DNA from: Chloroflexota bacterium
Lineage (GTDB): Bacteria; Chloroflexota; Dehalococcoidia; Lucifugimonadales; Lucifugimonadaceae
Direction: 5' to 3'
Length of the DNA: 64,000 bases
NCBI GenBank assembly: GCA_027618835.1
Contig: JAQCHZ010000003.1
Location: 1-64,000 of the forward strand
Numbering within the stretch: the first letter of the stretch is position 1; each line of letters opens with the position of its first letter. The notes under the pieces are model-generated. The model was not told where the DNA came from and made no database searches. It saw nothing but the letters and a program-made list of their open reading frames with translations. The position numbers were made by a program, and so were the translations under genes. Positions 45,400 through 54,189 of this stretch are shown here, one piece after another.

Positions 45400-47375
45400 C
45401 GGCCGCCACCACCTCGTTGTCCAGTAAACCCGCCCCCTGCGGCGCCACCCGGAACCCGAATGGCTCCACCGCCTCCTCCGAAAAACTGCTGGAGAGGGTC
45501 GACGGATTCGGCAATTGTCATTAGGACTTCTTGGCCTTCCGTCAGACCTGATTCAACAACAACCCAGAAATCATCACTGGCACCAAGTACTACGTTTGTG
45601 GTGACGAACCCGCTCTCAGTAGCGACATCGACTGTCGGTTGAGATAAGGTTCCGCCGATGGCTTGAAGCGGTACCAATAATGCGTTGTCGATCTGGTTAA
45701 GCACGATTGTTGCAGTGGCGCTGAGTCCTTCAATGAGATCTACTCCATCAGGCGGTGTCAATGCGATCGTGAGTGGGAATTCGATGACACCTTGCTGATT
45801 CACTCCGTCACCAATCTCGTCGATAACACCTTCGAGAACCTGATTTGGTAGGGCATCGAGCGTGACGGCTACCCGGTCTCCAATTCGCAACGACAGAACG
45901 TCGATTTCATCAGCGGTACCTTCAACCGTTATTACCGTCGGATCGAGAATGTCGATAGTTGAAGTAGATCGGTTGACTTGGTCACCAGGGGCGACGGATA
46001 TGGAAGAGATTATTCCGTTGAATGGTGCAATTAAAATTGTTGCAGCCAATTCGGTACGAGCGTTATCGAGATTAACGCTTGCTTGATTGACCGCTGCGGT
46101 CGCGAGTTTGATTTGAAGGGCGTCGAGCTCTCCCAACTCAGCGACCGTTGTTTCAGCATCTTTCTCAAGTTCGATTTTTTTAGTGAGCGTAGCCGCCAAT
46201 GCATTGATATCTATGTCATTCACTGTATCGACGACATCATCGGCCGCTGCCTCAACTGTTTCCTGAGCTGCATCGATGAGGATTTGCTGTGATTTGTGAG
46301 CGGCGAGAGCGTCGTCCATCGCTTCGACAAGTGCTTCTTTCGCAACGACTTGCAGATCCCATGCGTCGTCGATCTCGGCGCTTGGGCAGCGAGCGGTTAA
46401 CGATGTGTACTCGCAATTGGTCAGAATCGGGTATGGCGTCAGGTGAGTCCACACCCACACGACTGACTCGTTCCACGGGGTGCCCAAATCATCTGGCGGA
46501 CTGTCTGTGGTTGTCGTAGATTTGTCAATTATGTCGTCGACGGTCGTGCCCCAATTTTCAAAGAGGATCGCCGGTTTTAGAGCACGGTCGAGTTCGGTGG
46601 TTACGCTGCCGAACCAACCTGAAATCTGTGATGAGTATTCTCCTGATGCTTCATCAAATACTTCTTGGGCTGCAGCTACTAGTTCATCCTGCGTTTCGGC
46701 ATCGTCATCTGCGGTTAGTACCGTGTCAGCCAGCACCTCGTTGGCGTCGCTTAGTTCGTTTTTGGCTTCGGTCGTAGCCGGGCTATCACTTCCACTGGCT
46801 GACGTGTACTCGGCAAGAGCAGAAGCGGCGTTCATTGAGGCAACTCTGGCGTCTGCCAGATTGGATTCTGCAACGGCACTTTCGAGTGGGGTTGCTCCTC
46901 CGAGTAGATCGGCGAGGTTTTCACCGGCGCCTTTTAATGCTATTTCGGCGTTGACGACAGCAGAATCGAGCGCTGCGATGGTCACGTCGTCGAGAAGAAT
47001 TAGCGGCTGACCTTCTTGGACAAATTCACCCTCCTCAACCAATAGCTCTGCAACAGTTCCTGAGATATCGAACCGCAGACTTTCAAGTTTAGGGAACGAG
47101 ACTGAGCCAGACGCGGTGACGTCGTCGAGTAGTGTGCCTCGTTTTACCGTGACGGGACGACGATTGTCATTGATGGCGTCATCGTCGAGCAAAAAAACCT
47201 GCGCCACGAAATACGCTCCGATTGCGATGACGGTTGCCATCGCCACGAAAACACCAAGTTTCACTGCGGGAGCCCCGGCGGATCCCTGTTGTGAGCGGAA
47301 ATCTGTGTTCGCTCGTTGCATAACTTGTTGTTCAGAGGGAGAAAGTTCCACCGGGTTCTCCTTAAGAGTTGTCAT
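45396..47375 (-). CDS. Membrane-fusion adaptor of an ABC exporter (HlyD/MacA/YknX type), unusually long
   Basis: 659 residues against roughly 370-400 for MacA or YknX. An N-terminal membrane helix (VAMATVIAIGAYFVAQVFLL) precedes the lipoyl half-motif VEEGEFVQEGQPLILLDD. A very long helical hairpin (about 120-420) carries an insert with Cys-containing loop TNCEYTSLTARCPSAEIDD. The second half-motif and beta-barrel follow (ATILIAPFNGIISSI, VAPGDQVNRS). The C-terminus is Gly-rich (FFGGGGGAIRVPGGAAGGG, then RGGGGR). It would link the permease to the outside face. No outer-membrane factor gene is near, as expected for a monoderm. Confidence 0.88.
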   Translation of the reverse strand: MTTLKENPVELSPSEQQVMQRANTDFRSQQGSAGAPAVKLGVFVAMATVIAIGAYFVAQVFLLDDDAINDNRRPVTVKRGTLLDDVTASGSVSFPKLESLRFDISGTVAELLVEEGEFVQEGQPLILLDDVTIAALDSAVVNAEIALKGAGENLADLLGGATPLESAVAESNLADARVASMNAASALAEYTSASGSDSPATTEAKNELSDANEVLADTVLTADDDAETQDELVAAAQEVFDEASGEYSSQISGWFGSVTTELDRALKPAILFENWGTTVDDIIDKSTTTTDSPPDDLGTPWNESVVWVWTHLTPYPILTNCEYTSLTARCPSAEIDDAWDLQVVAKEALVEAMDDALAAHKSQQILIDAAQETVEAAADDVVDTVNDIDINALAATLTKKIELEKDAETTVAELGELDALQIKLATAAVNQASVNLDNARTELAATILIAPFNGIISSISVAPGDQVNRSTSTIDILDPTVITVEGTADEIDVLSLRIGDRVAVTLDALPNQVLEGVIDEIGDGVNQQGVIEFPLTIALTPPDGVDLIEGLSATATIVLNQIDNALLVPLQAIGGTLSQPTVDVATESGFVTTNVVLGASDDFWVVVESGLTEGQEVLMTIAESVDPLQQFFGGGGGAIRVPGGAAGGGFTGQRGGGGR

Positions 47376-47416
47376 TGGAATTACGTTGTATCGATCGATA
47401 GGTAAAAGAGATGAAA

Positions 47417-48937
47417 TTAGGTTCGACTTGCCGGAAGGAGAACATGGAATGTTGTTCCCGAATCGGCATCACTTGTTACAGAAATTTCTCCACCGTGAGC
47501 TTCAACAAGTCGCTTCACGATAGTCAGCCCCAAGCCAGCTCCACCTGTTGCGCGGTTTCGACTTTGATCTGCACGGTAAAACTGATCGAATATTCGAGGA
47601 AGATCAGTTTCAGAAATACCGGTTCCGGAATCGGCAACAAGTATTTTGACATTGTCGTTATTGCCAAAAATTTCGACACCGATTGACCCTCCATTTGGCG
47701 TGTGAGTTAGGGCATTTTCAACGAGGTTGGATATGACTTGCCGTATTCGAGTTTCGTCAAAATCTACGGCGGTCTCAGTGCCGGTCGCTGAGATGCTGAG
47801 ATCTATCTCCCGTTCTCGCGCTCGCTGGCTGAAGTGGGCGACTGAGTCTTGAATCACCGGCACTGGTGAGCCATGTGATTTATTAAGAGCGAGCGCGCCT
47901 GCGTCAGCGATTGCAAAAATACGGAGATCCTCGATCAGGTTCGAAAGATGAATGGTTTGAGTGTGAAGGGTGTCGATCGTTTCTTCGTCAGCTTCGACAA
48001 CGCCGTCCTTTATCGCTTCAAGATAGCCCTGGATATTTGTTAGCGGAGTGCGAAGCTCATGGGCGACATCGGCGGTCAGTTGGCGTCGTTGGTCAACTGC
48101 AAGTTGGAGATCGCTTGCCATAGTGTTGAACGTATTTCCCAGTTTGCCGATTTCATCAGTTCCACTTTCCGGTACTCGCTGACTAAGGTCTCCAGCTCCC
48201 AAACTGCTCGCAGCTGCGGTGAGATTGCGGACTGGAGCGAGTGCTTGGCGTGTAAGCAGCATGACAATCAGCAGCCCGGCGAATCCGGCCGCAATTCCTG
48301 CGATTAGAAGCGATCGTTGGAAAGAAGCTTGCAGATTGCTCAACGGTGGATCGACGAATTCGAGCACTTCTGCAACAAGGTCGCCAGTCGCTTGAGACGA
48401 CACTTGCGTGGGTGGCAGTGTTTGTCGAGGACCTTGCTCGTTGAGCAGTTGAGAAAGAGGAGACCTGAAGAATTCTTGCATCGAAAGTGGGCGTTCTTTT
48501 CGGCTGGGTTGCTCATCTACCAACATGTAGCCGATCAACTCGCCGTTTACGAACACGGGGCGTTTGGTGAAGCGGGTAGGTCTTGCGTACCGCTCGGCGA
48601 ATGTCTCTAAAAGACCCTGAGCGTTTCGCACCAGTTCGTGAGAGTCAGCAACGATCAGTCCAGAGTCAGATTCGAACGCGACCCGCCAGCCGAACAAGTT
48701 ACCGACTTGCTGGACCGCGTATTGAACTTCGTCCCAGTCTTGGTTTGCTTCAAACGTGTCTTTTACCAGTTGTTCAGCACGTTCGGTACGAGCGAGCTCG
48801 ATTTCTGACGCGAAACGTTCAGTTTCGACTCGGGTTGCGTAGGCCGAGTAAACGCTGACAGACGTGATCGACAACGCAAGCACCAGCGCGAATCCTAGCG
48901 TGAGCCTTCCTTGAAGACTGAAGGCCCAACTAAACAT
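47417..48937 (-). CDS. Sensor histidine kinase with HAMP domain
   Basis: 506 residues. TM1 is at about 12-33, an extracytoplasmic sensor of about 170 residues follows, and TM2 lies at about 209-229. Then come HAMP (RQALAPVRNLTAAASSLG), HisKA with phosphoacceptor His293 (VAHELRTPLTNIQGYLE), and HATPase with N-box NLVENALTHT, G1 DSGTGI and G2 GAGLGLTIVKRL. It phosphorylates the response regulator encoded just upstream; the two genes overlap by 8 bp. The adjacent exporter genes suggest it senses envelope stress or the exported compound. Confidence 0.93.
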   Translation of the reverse strand: MFSWAFSLQGRLTLGFALVLALSITSVSVYSAYATRVETERFASEIELARTERAEQLVKDTFEANQDWDEVQYAVQQVGNLFGWRVAFESDSGLIVADSHELVRNAQGLLETFAERYARPTRFTKRPVFVNGELIGYMLVDEQPSRKERPLSMQEFFRSPLSQLLNEQGPRQTLPPTQVSSQATGDLVAEVLEFVDPPLSNLQASFQRSLLIAGIAAGFAGLLIVMLLTRQALAPVRNLTAAASSLGAGDLSQRVPESGTDEIGKLGNTFNTMASDLQLAVDQRRQLTADVAHELRTPLTNIQGYLEAIKDGVVEADEETIDTLHTQTIHLSNLIEDLRIFAIADAGALALNKSHGSPVPVIQDSVAHFSQRAREREIDLSISATGTETAVDFDETRIRQVISNLVENALTHTPNGGSIGVEIFGNNDNVKILVADSGTGISETDLPRIFDQFYRADQSRNRATGGAGLGLTIVKRLVEAHGGEISVTSDADSGTTFHVLLPASRT

Positions 48938-49652
48938 CGAACCTGTATCCGACTCCGTACATAGTTTTCAAATGCTGCTTGTTTGGATTGGCTGCTTCGA
49001 GTTTCTGTCTGAGATTGGAAACGTGAGTATCTACAGTTCGGTCGTAGCCTGAAAAGTCATAACCGAAGACTTGTTCGATTATTTGGTCACGGGAGACTGT
49101 ACGACCCCGACCTTCGATGAAGTACGCCAACAGACGGAATTCGGTTGGAGTGAGTTCGATTTCATCACCAAGCACTGTGGCAGATCGACGGTCGAGATCA
49201 ATAGCTACATCTCCCGCGCTCACGGTACTGCCGGTTTCTTGCCGCTTCTCAGTCGCCTTTGATGCCCGCCTCAACACTGCATTGACGCGTGCGATCAGTT
49301 CCCGAGGGCTAAACGGCTTTGAAACGTAATCATCGGCCCCGAGATCGAGTCCGGAGAGTCGATCGTCTTCTTCGACTCTCGCAGTCACCATAATGATGGG
49401 AACTTCAGATTCTTTCCGAACGTTTTTACAAACCTCAATACCGTCCATGCCTGGCAGATTGAGATCGAGAAGCACAATATCAGGTGATTCTTCGAGAGCC
49501 ATCTGAAGTCCTGACGGGCCATCTTCAGCAGCTAGCACTCTGTAGCCAGCTTGAGCTAGATACAGCCTGATGAGCTGCGACACTGATTTGTCATCTTCGA
49601 CGATAAGGGCTGTTAGTTCGGTTCGTTGTTGAGTAGTGACCATGGGGGACAA
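48930..49652 (-). CDS. OmpR-family response regulator
   Basis: 240 residues. The receiver has phospho-acceptor Asp63 (LLDLNLPGMD), acidic pair Glu19/Asp20, Thr90 and Lys112 (SKPFSP). The winged-helix output domain ends with VGYRFDV and contains LTPTEFRLLAYF. It is encoded between the secreted protein and the kinase and overlaps the kinase gene. It likely regulates this operon. Confidence 0.93.
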   Translation of the reverse strand: MSPMVTTQQRTELTALIVEDDKSVSQLIRLYLAQAGYRVLAAEDGPSGLQMALEESPDIVLLDLNLPGMDGIEVCKNVRKESEVPIIMVTARVEEDDRLSGLDLGADDYVSKPFSPRELIARVNAVLRRASKATEKRQETGSTVSAGDVAIDLDRRSATVLGDEIELTPTEFRLLAYFIEGRGRTVSRDQIIEQVFGYDFSGYDRTVDTHVSNLRQKLEAANPNKQHLKTMYGVGYRFDV

Positions 49653-49682
49653 TGATATTCGCTAAGGGCAATTGCCCAGTGG

Positions 49683-50585
49683 CTAGGCTGAAGTTGTCGA
49701 GGCATCGGGTTCAATCGTCGGCGGGAGAAGTTTTTCGAACGGCGTGTTGAAGAACTCGTGCCCTTCTGGGCCGTCGTACTTGAAGTTGAATTCTCGGTCG
49801 CCTTCCCCGAAATGTCCAAATGGCAAGCGCTCCAATAGACCATGTCGGTTTCGGTTTCGGTTTCGGTCTCGTCCGAACGGCAATCGTTCGAAAAGTCCGC
49901 GCCCGTGCTGTTCTCTAGGGAATAATCCAAAAGCTGGGAGAAGTCTGGAAGAAATGTCTACATCGAGAAGCCATTGCGGCATCGTGTCGACCCAGTCGTG
50001 TAGTTCGTCTGCCTCGTTGGCTGTGATCGTCTCGTCGGCGAGCATGGCATCGATCATCGCTTGGATTTTCGCCAGACGATCCAACTCGTCGACCTGATCC
50101 TCGCCAGCATTGAGAGCATCGGCGAGTTCAGTGGGATCTATTCCTACAATTTCGGCAATCCGGTCTGTGATCTGGCTACCGCTATTGCGGTCGAGTCTTC
50201 TGAGTTCAAATTCTGAAGAGAGGTGCTTTGATCCGGGAGACGAGATGATCGATGACGTGAGTTTCGAGATGAGTTCTTCATTCGCAGAATCGGGTCGACC
50301 GGCCATCCACTCGGTGAAGTTGTCTGCTTCCGACTGATCGATAATTTCGGCTGTTATGAGCTGCGCTATCGTTTCTGTGAGTCGTTCATCGTGCGCTTCA
50401 CGCTTTGCTTGGTCATGTGCATCCTGTAAATCAGAGGACTCGATTCCCAGAATGGTTGCCGCACGATCGAAGATGTAAGTCCTACGCGAATCGTCAGCGC
50501 CCCCGGCGGCGAGCACGACTCCACCGGCGATCGCTAGCGCCAATGCGGCGGCGATAAAACTTGCTGGTACCCAACGTTTGAGCAT
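49683..50585 (-). CDS. Secreted or anchored protein with repeated helical modules, unknown function
   Basis: 300 residues with an N-terminal signal sequence (FIAAALALAIAGGVVLAAGG). Two related helical modules, each beginning with an A-x-I-(L/V)-G-I segment (AATILGIESSDLQDAHDQ and IAEIVGIDPTELADALNAGE) and ending in a W-containing helix (FTEWMAGRP, LHDWVDTMPQWL), recall DUF2680-type proteins. The C-terminal part has RNRNRNRH flanked by near-copies GLFERLPFG and GLLERLPFG. It is 30 bp upstream of the response regulator start. It may be a periplasmic-side partner of the kinase, but this is only context-based. Confidence 0.7.
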   Translation of the reverse strand: MLKRWVPASFIAAALALAIAGGVVLAAGGADDSRRTYIFDRAATILGIESSDLQDAHDQAKREAHDERLTETIAQLITAEIIDQSEADNFTEWMAGRPDSANEELISKLTSSIISSPGSKHLSSEFELRRLDRNSGSQITDRIAEIVGIDPTELADALNAGEDQVDELDRLAKIQAMIDAMLADETITANEADELHDWVDTMPQWLLDVDISSRLLPAFGLFPREQHGRGLFERLPFGRDRNRNRNRHGLLERLPFGHFGEGDREFNFKYDGPEGHEFFNTPFEKLLPPTIEPDASTTSA

Positions 50586-50868
50586 CTGTAATTTCCCTTG
50601 TGACCCGTGCTGATCAGGTTGAAATGGGAGGAATAGAAATTTCCCTACCTAAGTTGTACTTCAGTGATGTCAAGACTTTGTGAAGAAGTGTGGAAATTTG
50701 CCAAATGGACCAAAAGGATTGTTTCGGGTGGGTGGTCGCTACCAACGGGGTTGAGGAAATCCCGTACCCACGATTGCGGGATCACGTGTTGTGGGTGTGA
50801 TGGAGGTTGGTATAGCTTGGAGTTATAGCAATTATTAGTTAATCAGTGTTCGGAAGGACAGTGTCGGC

Positions 50869-51585
50869 ATGGCCGGTGAAAGAATCCTTGTTGTAGACGA
50901 CGCCCCAGATATTTTGGAGGCGCTGGTTACAATCCTCGACGATTTAGGTTTCCAAACATCCGCTGCATCAGACGGGCGAACAGCCCTCCGGGCCTTCTAC
51001 GAATTCCAACCACAATTAGTTGTTTTGGATCTCGTGATGCCGATGACGAGCGGTGTTGAAGTTTGTCGCCAGGTACGTTCGATGTCGGACGTTCCAATCC
51101 TATTTCTAAGCGGTGTTGAAGACATCGATCAGAAAGTAGAAGCACTACGGGCTGGTGGCGACGATTTTGTCGTAAAGGGCGGAAGCTTCACTGAGTTGGT
51201 GGCTAGAATCGAGTCTAATTTGCGCCGTGCAACGACGGCTGCACCTACGCCAATCAACGATCGATTCCAGGATGGCTTCTTTGGCATCAATTTCGTAACA
51301 AGCGAGGTTATGGTCAACGGTAAATATGTCGATCTAACCCCAATTGAGTACCGATTGGTTACTGAATTGGCGAACCACGCAGGATCGCCAGTCCCTCCGA
51401 CTGATCTATTTGAACGTGTTTGGGGTCTCGACTACCAAACTGAAAACCTTGTGAAATGGCACATGTCTCGTCTTCGAAAGAAGATCGGCGATACAGATCC
51501 GAAGAACAAGTTGATCACAACTCGTCGAGGGTTTGGATATGTCTACAACAGCCCGGCTGCCGATGTGGAGCTCAATGCTGCGTAA
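50869..51585 (+). CDS. OmpR-family response regulator without adjacent kinase
   Basis: 238 residues. Receiver: Asp10/Asp11, Asp54 (VLDLVMP), Ser81 and Lys103 (FVVKGGS), where the usual Lys-Pro is Lys-Gly. The winged-helix output domain holds LTPIEYRLVTEL, a recognition helix near ENLVKWHMSRLRKKIG and TRRGFGYVYN. No kinase gene is nearby, so it is an orphan here. A coiled-coil gene follows 21 bp downstream in the same direction. An AGGA site precedes the ATG. Confidence 0.9.
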   Translation: MAGERILVVDDAPDILEALVTILDDLGFQTSAASDGRTALRAFYEFQPQLVVLDLVMPMTSGVEVCRQVRSMSDVPILFLSGVEDIDQKVEALRAGGDDFVVKGGSFTELVARIESNLRRATTAAPTPINDRFQDGFFGINFVTSEVMVNGKYVDLTPIEYRLVTELANHAGSPVPPTDLFERVWGLDYQTENLVKWHMSRLRKKIGDTDPKNKLITTRRGFGYVYNSPAADVELNAA

Positions 51586-51606
51586 TCGCAGTCTTGAGAT
51601 AAGTAC

Positions 51607-52224
51607 TTGATCGATCCACGATTTCAAGAAGTTCTCGAATTCATCGACGAAGGAGATGGCGACGGTGTACCGAGTGTTCGGGCGAAGATCGCTATAAAAA
51701 TTCAGGCGTATGCACATGACGTCGAAATTCTACGAACGGAGCTTTCCGTCATCGAATCGGAGATTGGCAATCTTCACGTAACGGTTGATTCCATGACCGC
51801 GGCGCTGGAAGAGCAGGCGAATCGTAAGACCGATCTGGTTACATAAGCTCAGGATGCTGCTGTGAGGGCGGCGATGTCGGGCAGTGGTGCCGGATCTGTT
51901 GGTTTGAGGAAGAAAGCACTTGCGACACGTGATCGCATTGCCGAATTCGGCAAAGACTATGACAAAGAATCGACTCGATTGGCGCAAGCCAAGATTGCCC
52001 TCGCTGCAAAGAGTCAAACTGTGAAAGATCAGCGCGACTTGATCGTTCGACGATTGAATATGATGAGTTCATTGGCAGATCGAGCCGGAGTCGAGTTTGG
52101 CACCGAGTTACTCGAAAAATCTCAATGTCAACCACAGTCTCGTCCGCAAGTACGACCTCAACCTTTATCCCGCATGGTCAGACGACCACGTCGGGTACGA
52201 GTTCGCCGCCGCCGAGCTTCGTAG
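51607..52224 (+). pseudogene. Coiled-coil protein interrupted by an in-frame TAA
   Basis: From a TTG start at 51607 one frame encodes heptad-rich helices (FQEVLEFIDEGDGDG, then VEILRTELSVIESEIGNLH, DSMTAALEEQANRKTDLVT). The TAA lies at 51844-51846, and the frame continues as AQDAAVRAAMSGSGAG then a second helical part (LRKKALATRDRIAEFGKDY, IVRRLNMMSSLADRAG). It ends in a basic, Arg-rich tail (VRRPRRVRVRRRRAS) that another frame reads as Ser/Thr/Pro-rich, so the tail frame is uncertain too. The alternative is two short genes. It follows the orphan response regulator and precedes a terminator. No family is recognised. Confidence 0.5.
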
Positions 52225-52241
52225 TTGAATGTAGTCGATAT

Positions 52242-52274
52242 AAAAAACGCCCTCGTGAAGAGGGCGTTTTTTTT
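52242..52274. terminator. Bidirectional Rho-independent terminator
   Basis: The stem CGCCCTC / GAGGGCG (extended by A6/T6) with loop GTGAA is flanked by A6 on the left and T8 on the right. It separates the converging coiled-coil gene and the tRNA-Arg gene and could end both. Confidence 0.9.
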
Positions 52275-52295
52275 GCGATCGAATCGCTAAATAAT

Positions 52296-52372
52296 TGGTA
52301 CCCCCGGAGGGACTCGAACCCACAACCTACAGGGTAGAAACCTGTTGCTCTGTCCAGTTGAGCTACGGGGGC
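52296..52372 (-). tRNA. tRNA-Arg (anticodon UCU)
   Basis: The 77 bases fold as a cloverleaf: acceptor GCCCCCG with CGGGGGU, D arm with GCTC...GAGC, anticodon stem ACAGG/CCTGT with loop TTTCTAC (anticodon TCT, reading AGA/AGG), and T arm GTGGGTTCGAGTCCCTC. A 3' CCA is encoded. The first acceptor pair is a G-U wobble rather than G-C. Confidence 0.93.
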
Positions 52373-52430
52373 ACTCGAACCATTCTAAGGGCAACTATGC
52401 CCGAGGGAGCAACCCGGTTTATTGCAAAAA

Positions 52431-53642
52431 TTAGCCAACTGCACCGCTATCGCGGAGTCGTTGAACTTCTTTTGCGTCCATAGAGAGCAGTTCGGCGAGT
52501 AGTTCGTTGGTATGTTCTCCGAGGGATGGTCCCGGTGAATTGGCTTGATTGGAACCTTCCGTGGATATTGGCGAACGCACTTGTTTTATCGTTCCGTAAG
52601 AGGGGTGTTCGACATCGACGATCAGACCACGTGCCTTGATTTGTTCGTCTTGGAACGCTTCTTCGATGGTATTAACAGGCCCTGACGGAACTATTCCCCT
52701 GAAACGTTCTAGCCATTCGCCATTGGTTTTTTCTAATAGCCGTTCGGACAAGATCGGAATCAGAATTTCTCGATTGTCGTAGCGAGAGGCGAATGTGGCG
52801 AATCGTTCGTCTGAAATCAGTTCTGGCAGATCGACGAGTTCTGCGAATTTGCGCCAAAAATGTTCTTTGGCACAAAAAATACTGATCCATCCGTCGATCG
52901 TTTGGAAGTTCTGGGCAGGCACGAGTGTTTGATGCGATGAATTGGGCGTTCTTGCCGGTTGCCAGTCGGAATTCAGTTGCCACGAAGCGAAATAGGTGAG
53001 CATCGAAACCGCGGTGTCGAGAAGGCTGACATCGACGTCCCTGCCAACACCTGTTGTTTTGGATTCGAGAAGAGCCGCTACCAAGCCAAGTGCTGCTGCG
53101 TATCCGCCGGCGAAGTCGATTATCGATACCCCGGCTTTTCCCGGAGGGCCATCTGGTTCGCCCGTAATCGACATATAACCGGCCATCGCCTGCATTATTG
53201 GGTCATAACCGGGTTCAGCGGATCTGGGCCCTGTTCGGCCAAATCCGGAAAGTGAGCAAGTAACAATCGCTGGATTAAGCGAATGGAGCGTTTCGTAGGT
53301 GAGCCCGAGCTTTTCTGGGAGATCGCCACGGAGGTTGTTGAAGACTGCATCTGACTGTTCGACAAGCTGATGAAATATCTTCACGCCGTCCGGCTTACGA
53401 AGATCAATGGCTATTGATTTCTTCCCGCGGTTGAACGATTGGAAGTAGAGAGAGTCGGCGTCGTTGGTTGCGGGTGGTACATAACGCGCCACGTCTCCAC
53501 CTGACGCGGGATCTTCGATCTTTATTACTTCGGCGCCAAGATCTGCGAGGTTCATAGTCGCGAAGGGTCCAGCACCGAACTGCGATATAGCGAGGATTCG
53601 GATGCCGTGTAACGGGCCTTTTCGCTGTGGCTTTGCGGTCAA
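52431..53642 (-). CDS. CaiB/BaiF family III CoA-transferase
   Basis: 403 residues. The N-terminal lobe reads RILAISQFGAGPFATMNLADL and EVIKIEDP; the catalytic Asp147 is in PGYDPIMQAMAG, the family III glutamyl/aspartyl anhydride site. It moves CoA between carboxylic acids without free energy loss. It starts with TTG at 53642, two bases after the MaoC stop, so it is coupled. With the MaoC hydratase and CoA-ester lyase upstream it resembles mesaconyl/itaconyl/malyl-CoA modules; the actual acid is unknown. Confidence 0.88.
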   Translation of the reverse strand: MTAKPQRKGPLHGIRILAISQFGAGPFATMNLADLGAEVIKIEDPASGGDVARYVPPATNDADSLYFQSFNRGKKSIAIDLRKPDGVKIFHQLVEQSDAVFNNLRGDLPEKLGLTYETLHSLNPAIVTCSLSGFGRTGPRSAEPGYDPIMQAMAGYMSITGEPDGPPGKAGVSIIDFAGGYAAALGLVAALLESKTTGVGRDVDVSLLDTAVSMLTYFASWQLNSDWQPARTPNSSHQTLVPAQNFQTIDGWISIFCAKEHFWRKFAELVDLPELISDERFATFASRYDNREILIPILSERLLEKTNGEWLERFRGIVPSGPVNTIEEAFQDEQIKARGLIVDVEHPSYGTIKQVRSPISTEGSNQANSPGPSLGEHTNELLAELLSMDAKEVQRLRDSGAVG

Positions 53643-53644
53643 GT

Positions 53645-54136
53645 TCAGGATTCCGAATCATGGGCTATTTTGCCTTCGCCGAGAGTTGCGTGGTTCTTTT
53701 TAGGAATAAGCACGTGTCGTCGAACGACCATTACGCGCTCTTCACGTTGGTTCATTACTTCGGTTTCGAGGTAAACGACTCCTCGATCGCCTTTCGACGT
53801 TACTCTGAGTTCGAGGATGGTCGAAGTTGTGTAAATGGTGTCGCCGTGAAAGGTTGGGCCTTCATGTTTCACGGATTCGTAATCGAGGTTTGCGATTCCA
53901 CGAAGTGAAATATCGTTCACCGTTTGTCCGATAGCAACTGCGAGCACCAGAAGGCCGTTTACAAGATTTTGACCGTGCTGGGTGCTCTTGGCGTAGTGGG
54001 CATCAATATGAATGGGGTGTTGATTTTGAGTTAGCAGAGAAAACCACGAATTATCGGTCTCGGAGATCGTTCTGCCAGGCCAGTGCTTGATGACTTGACC
54101 GACTTCAAAGTCTTCGAAGTAGCGTCCGTTACTCAT
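53645..54136 (-). CDS. MaoC-like enoyl-CoA hydratase/dehydratase
   Basis: 163 residues with the hot-dog fold. The hydratase-2 signature reads LLTQNQHPIHIDAHYAKST: the catalytic His is present in PIHID, but the usual catalytic Asp of GDxNP is Gln here. LVNGLLVLAVAIGQTV and GDTIYTTSTILEL follow. Similar proteins hydrate mesaconyl- or itaconyl-type CoA esters. It lies between the CoA-ester lyase and the CaiB gene in a tight operon. Confidence 0.85.
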   Translation of the reverse strand: MSNGRYFEDFEVGQVIKHWPGRTISETDNSWFSLLTQNQHPIHIDAHYAKSTQHGQNLVNGLLVLAVAIGQTVNDISLRGIANLDYESVKHEGPTFHGDTIYTTSTILELRVTSKGDRGVVYLETEVMNQREERVMVVRRHVLIPKKNHATLGEGKIAHDSES

Positions 54137-54189
54137 TTTGTGTTTTGTTCCTGATAGCTCGGGTAATTTCGGGGCGTTGGTGTGAATTG

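Noticed and set aside
49744-50097. Plus-strand ORF rich in Ser, Arg and Pro opposite the secreted protein
   Set aside because: It is a shadow of the repeat-rich coding region on the minus strand.
680-52224. Recoding (selenocysteine, pyrrolysine or an alternative code) to explain the other in-frame stops
   Set aside because: All three stop codons are involved, none is at a known Sec or Pyl site, and most genes in the window end normally with each of the three.
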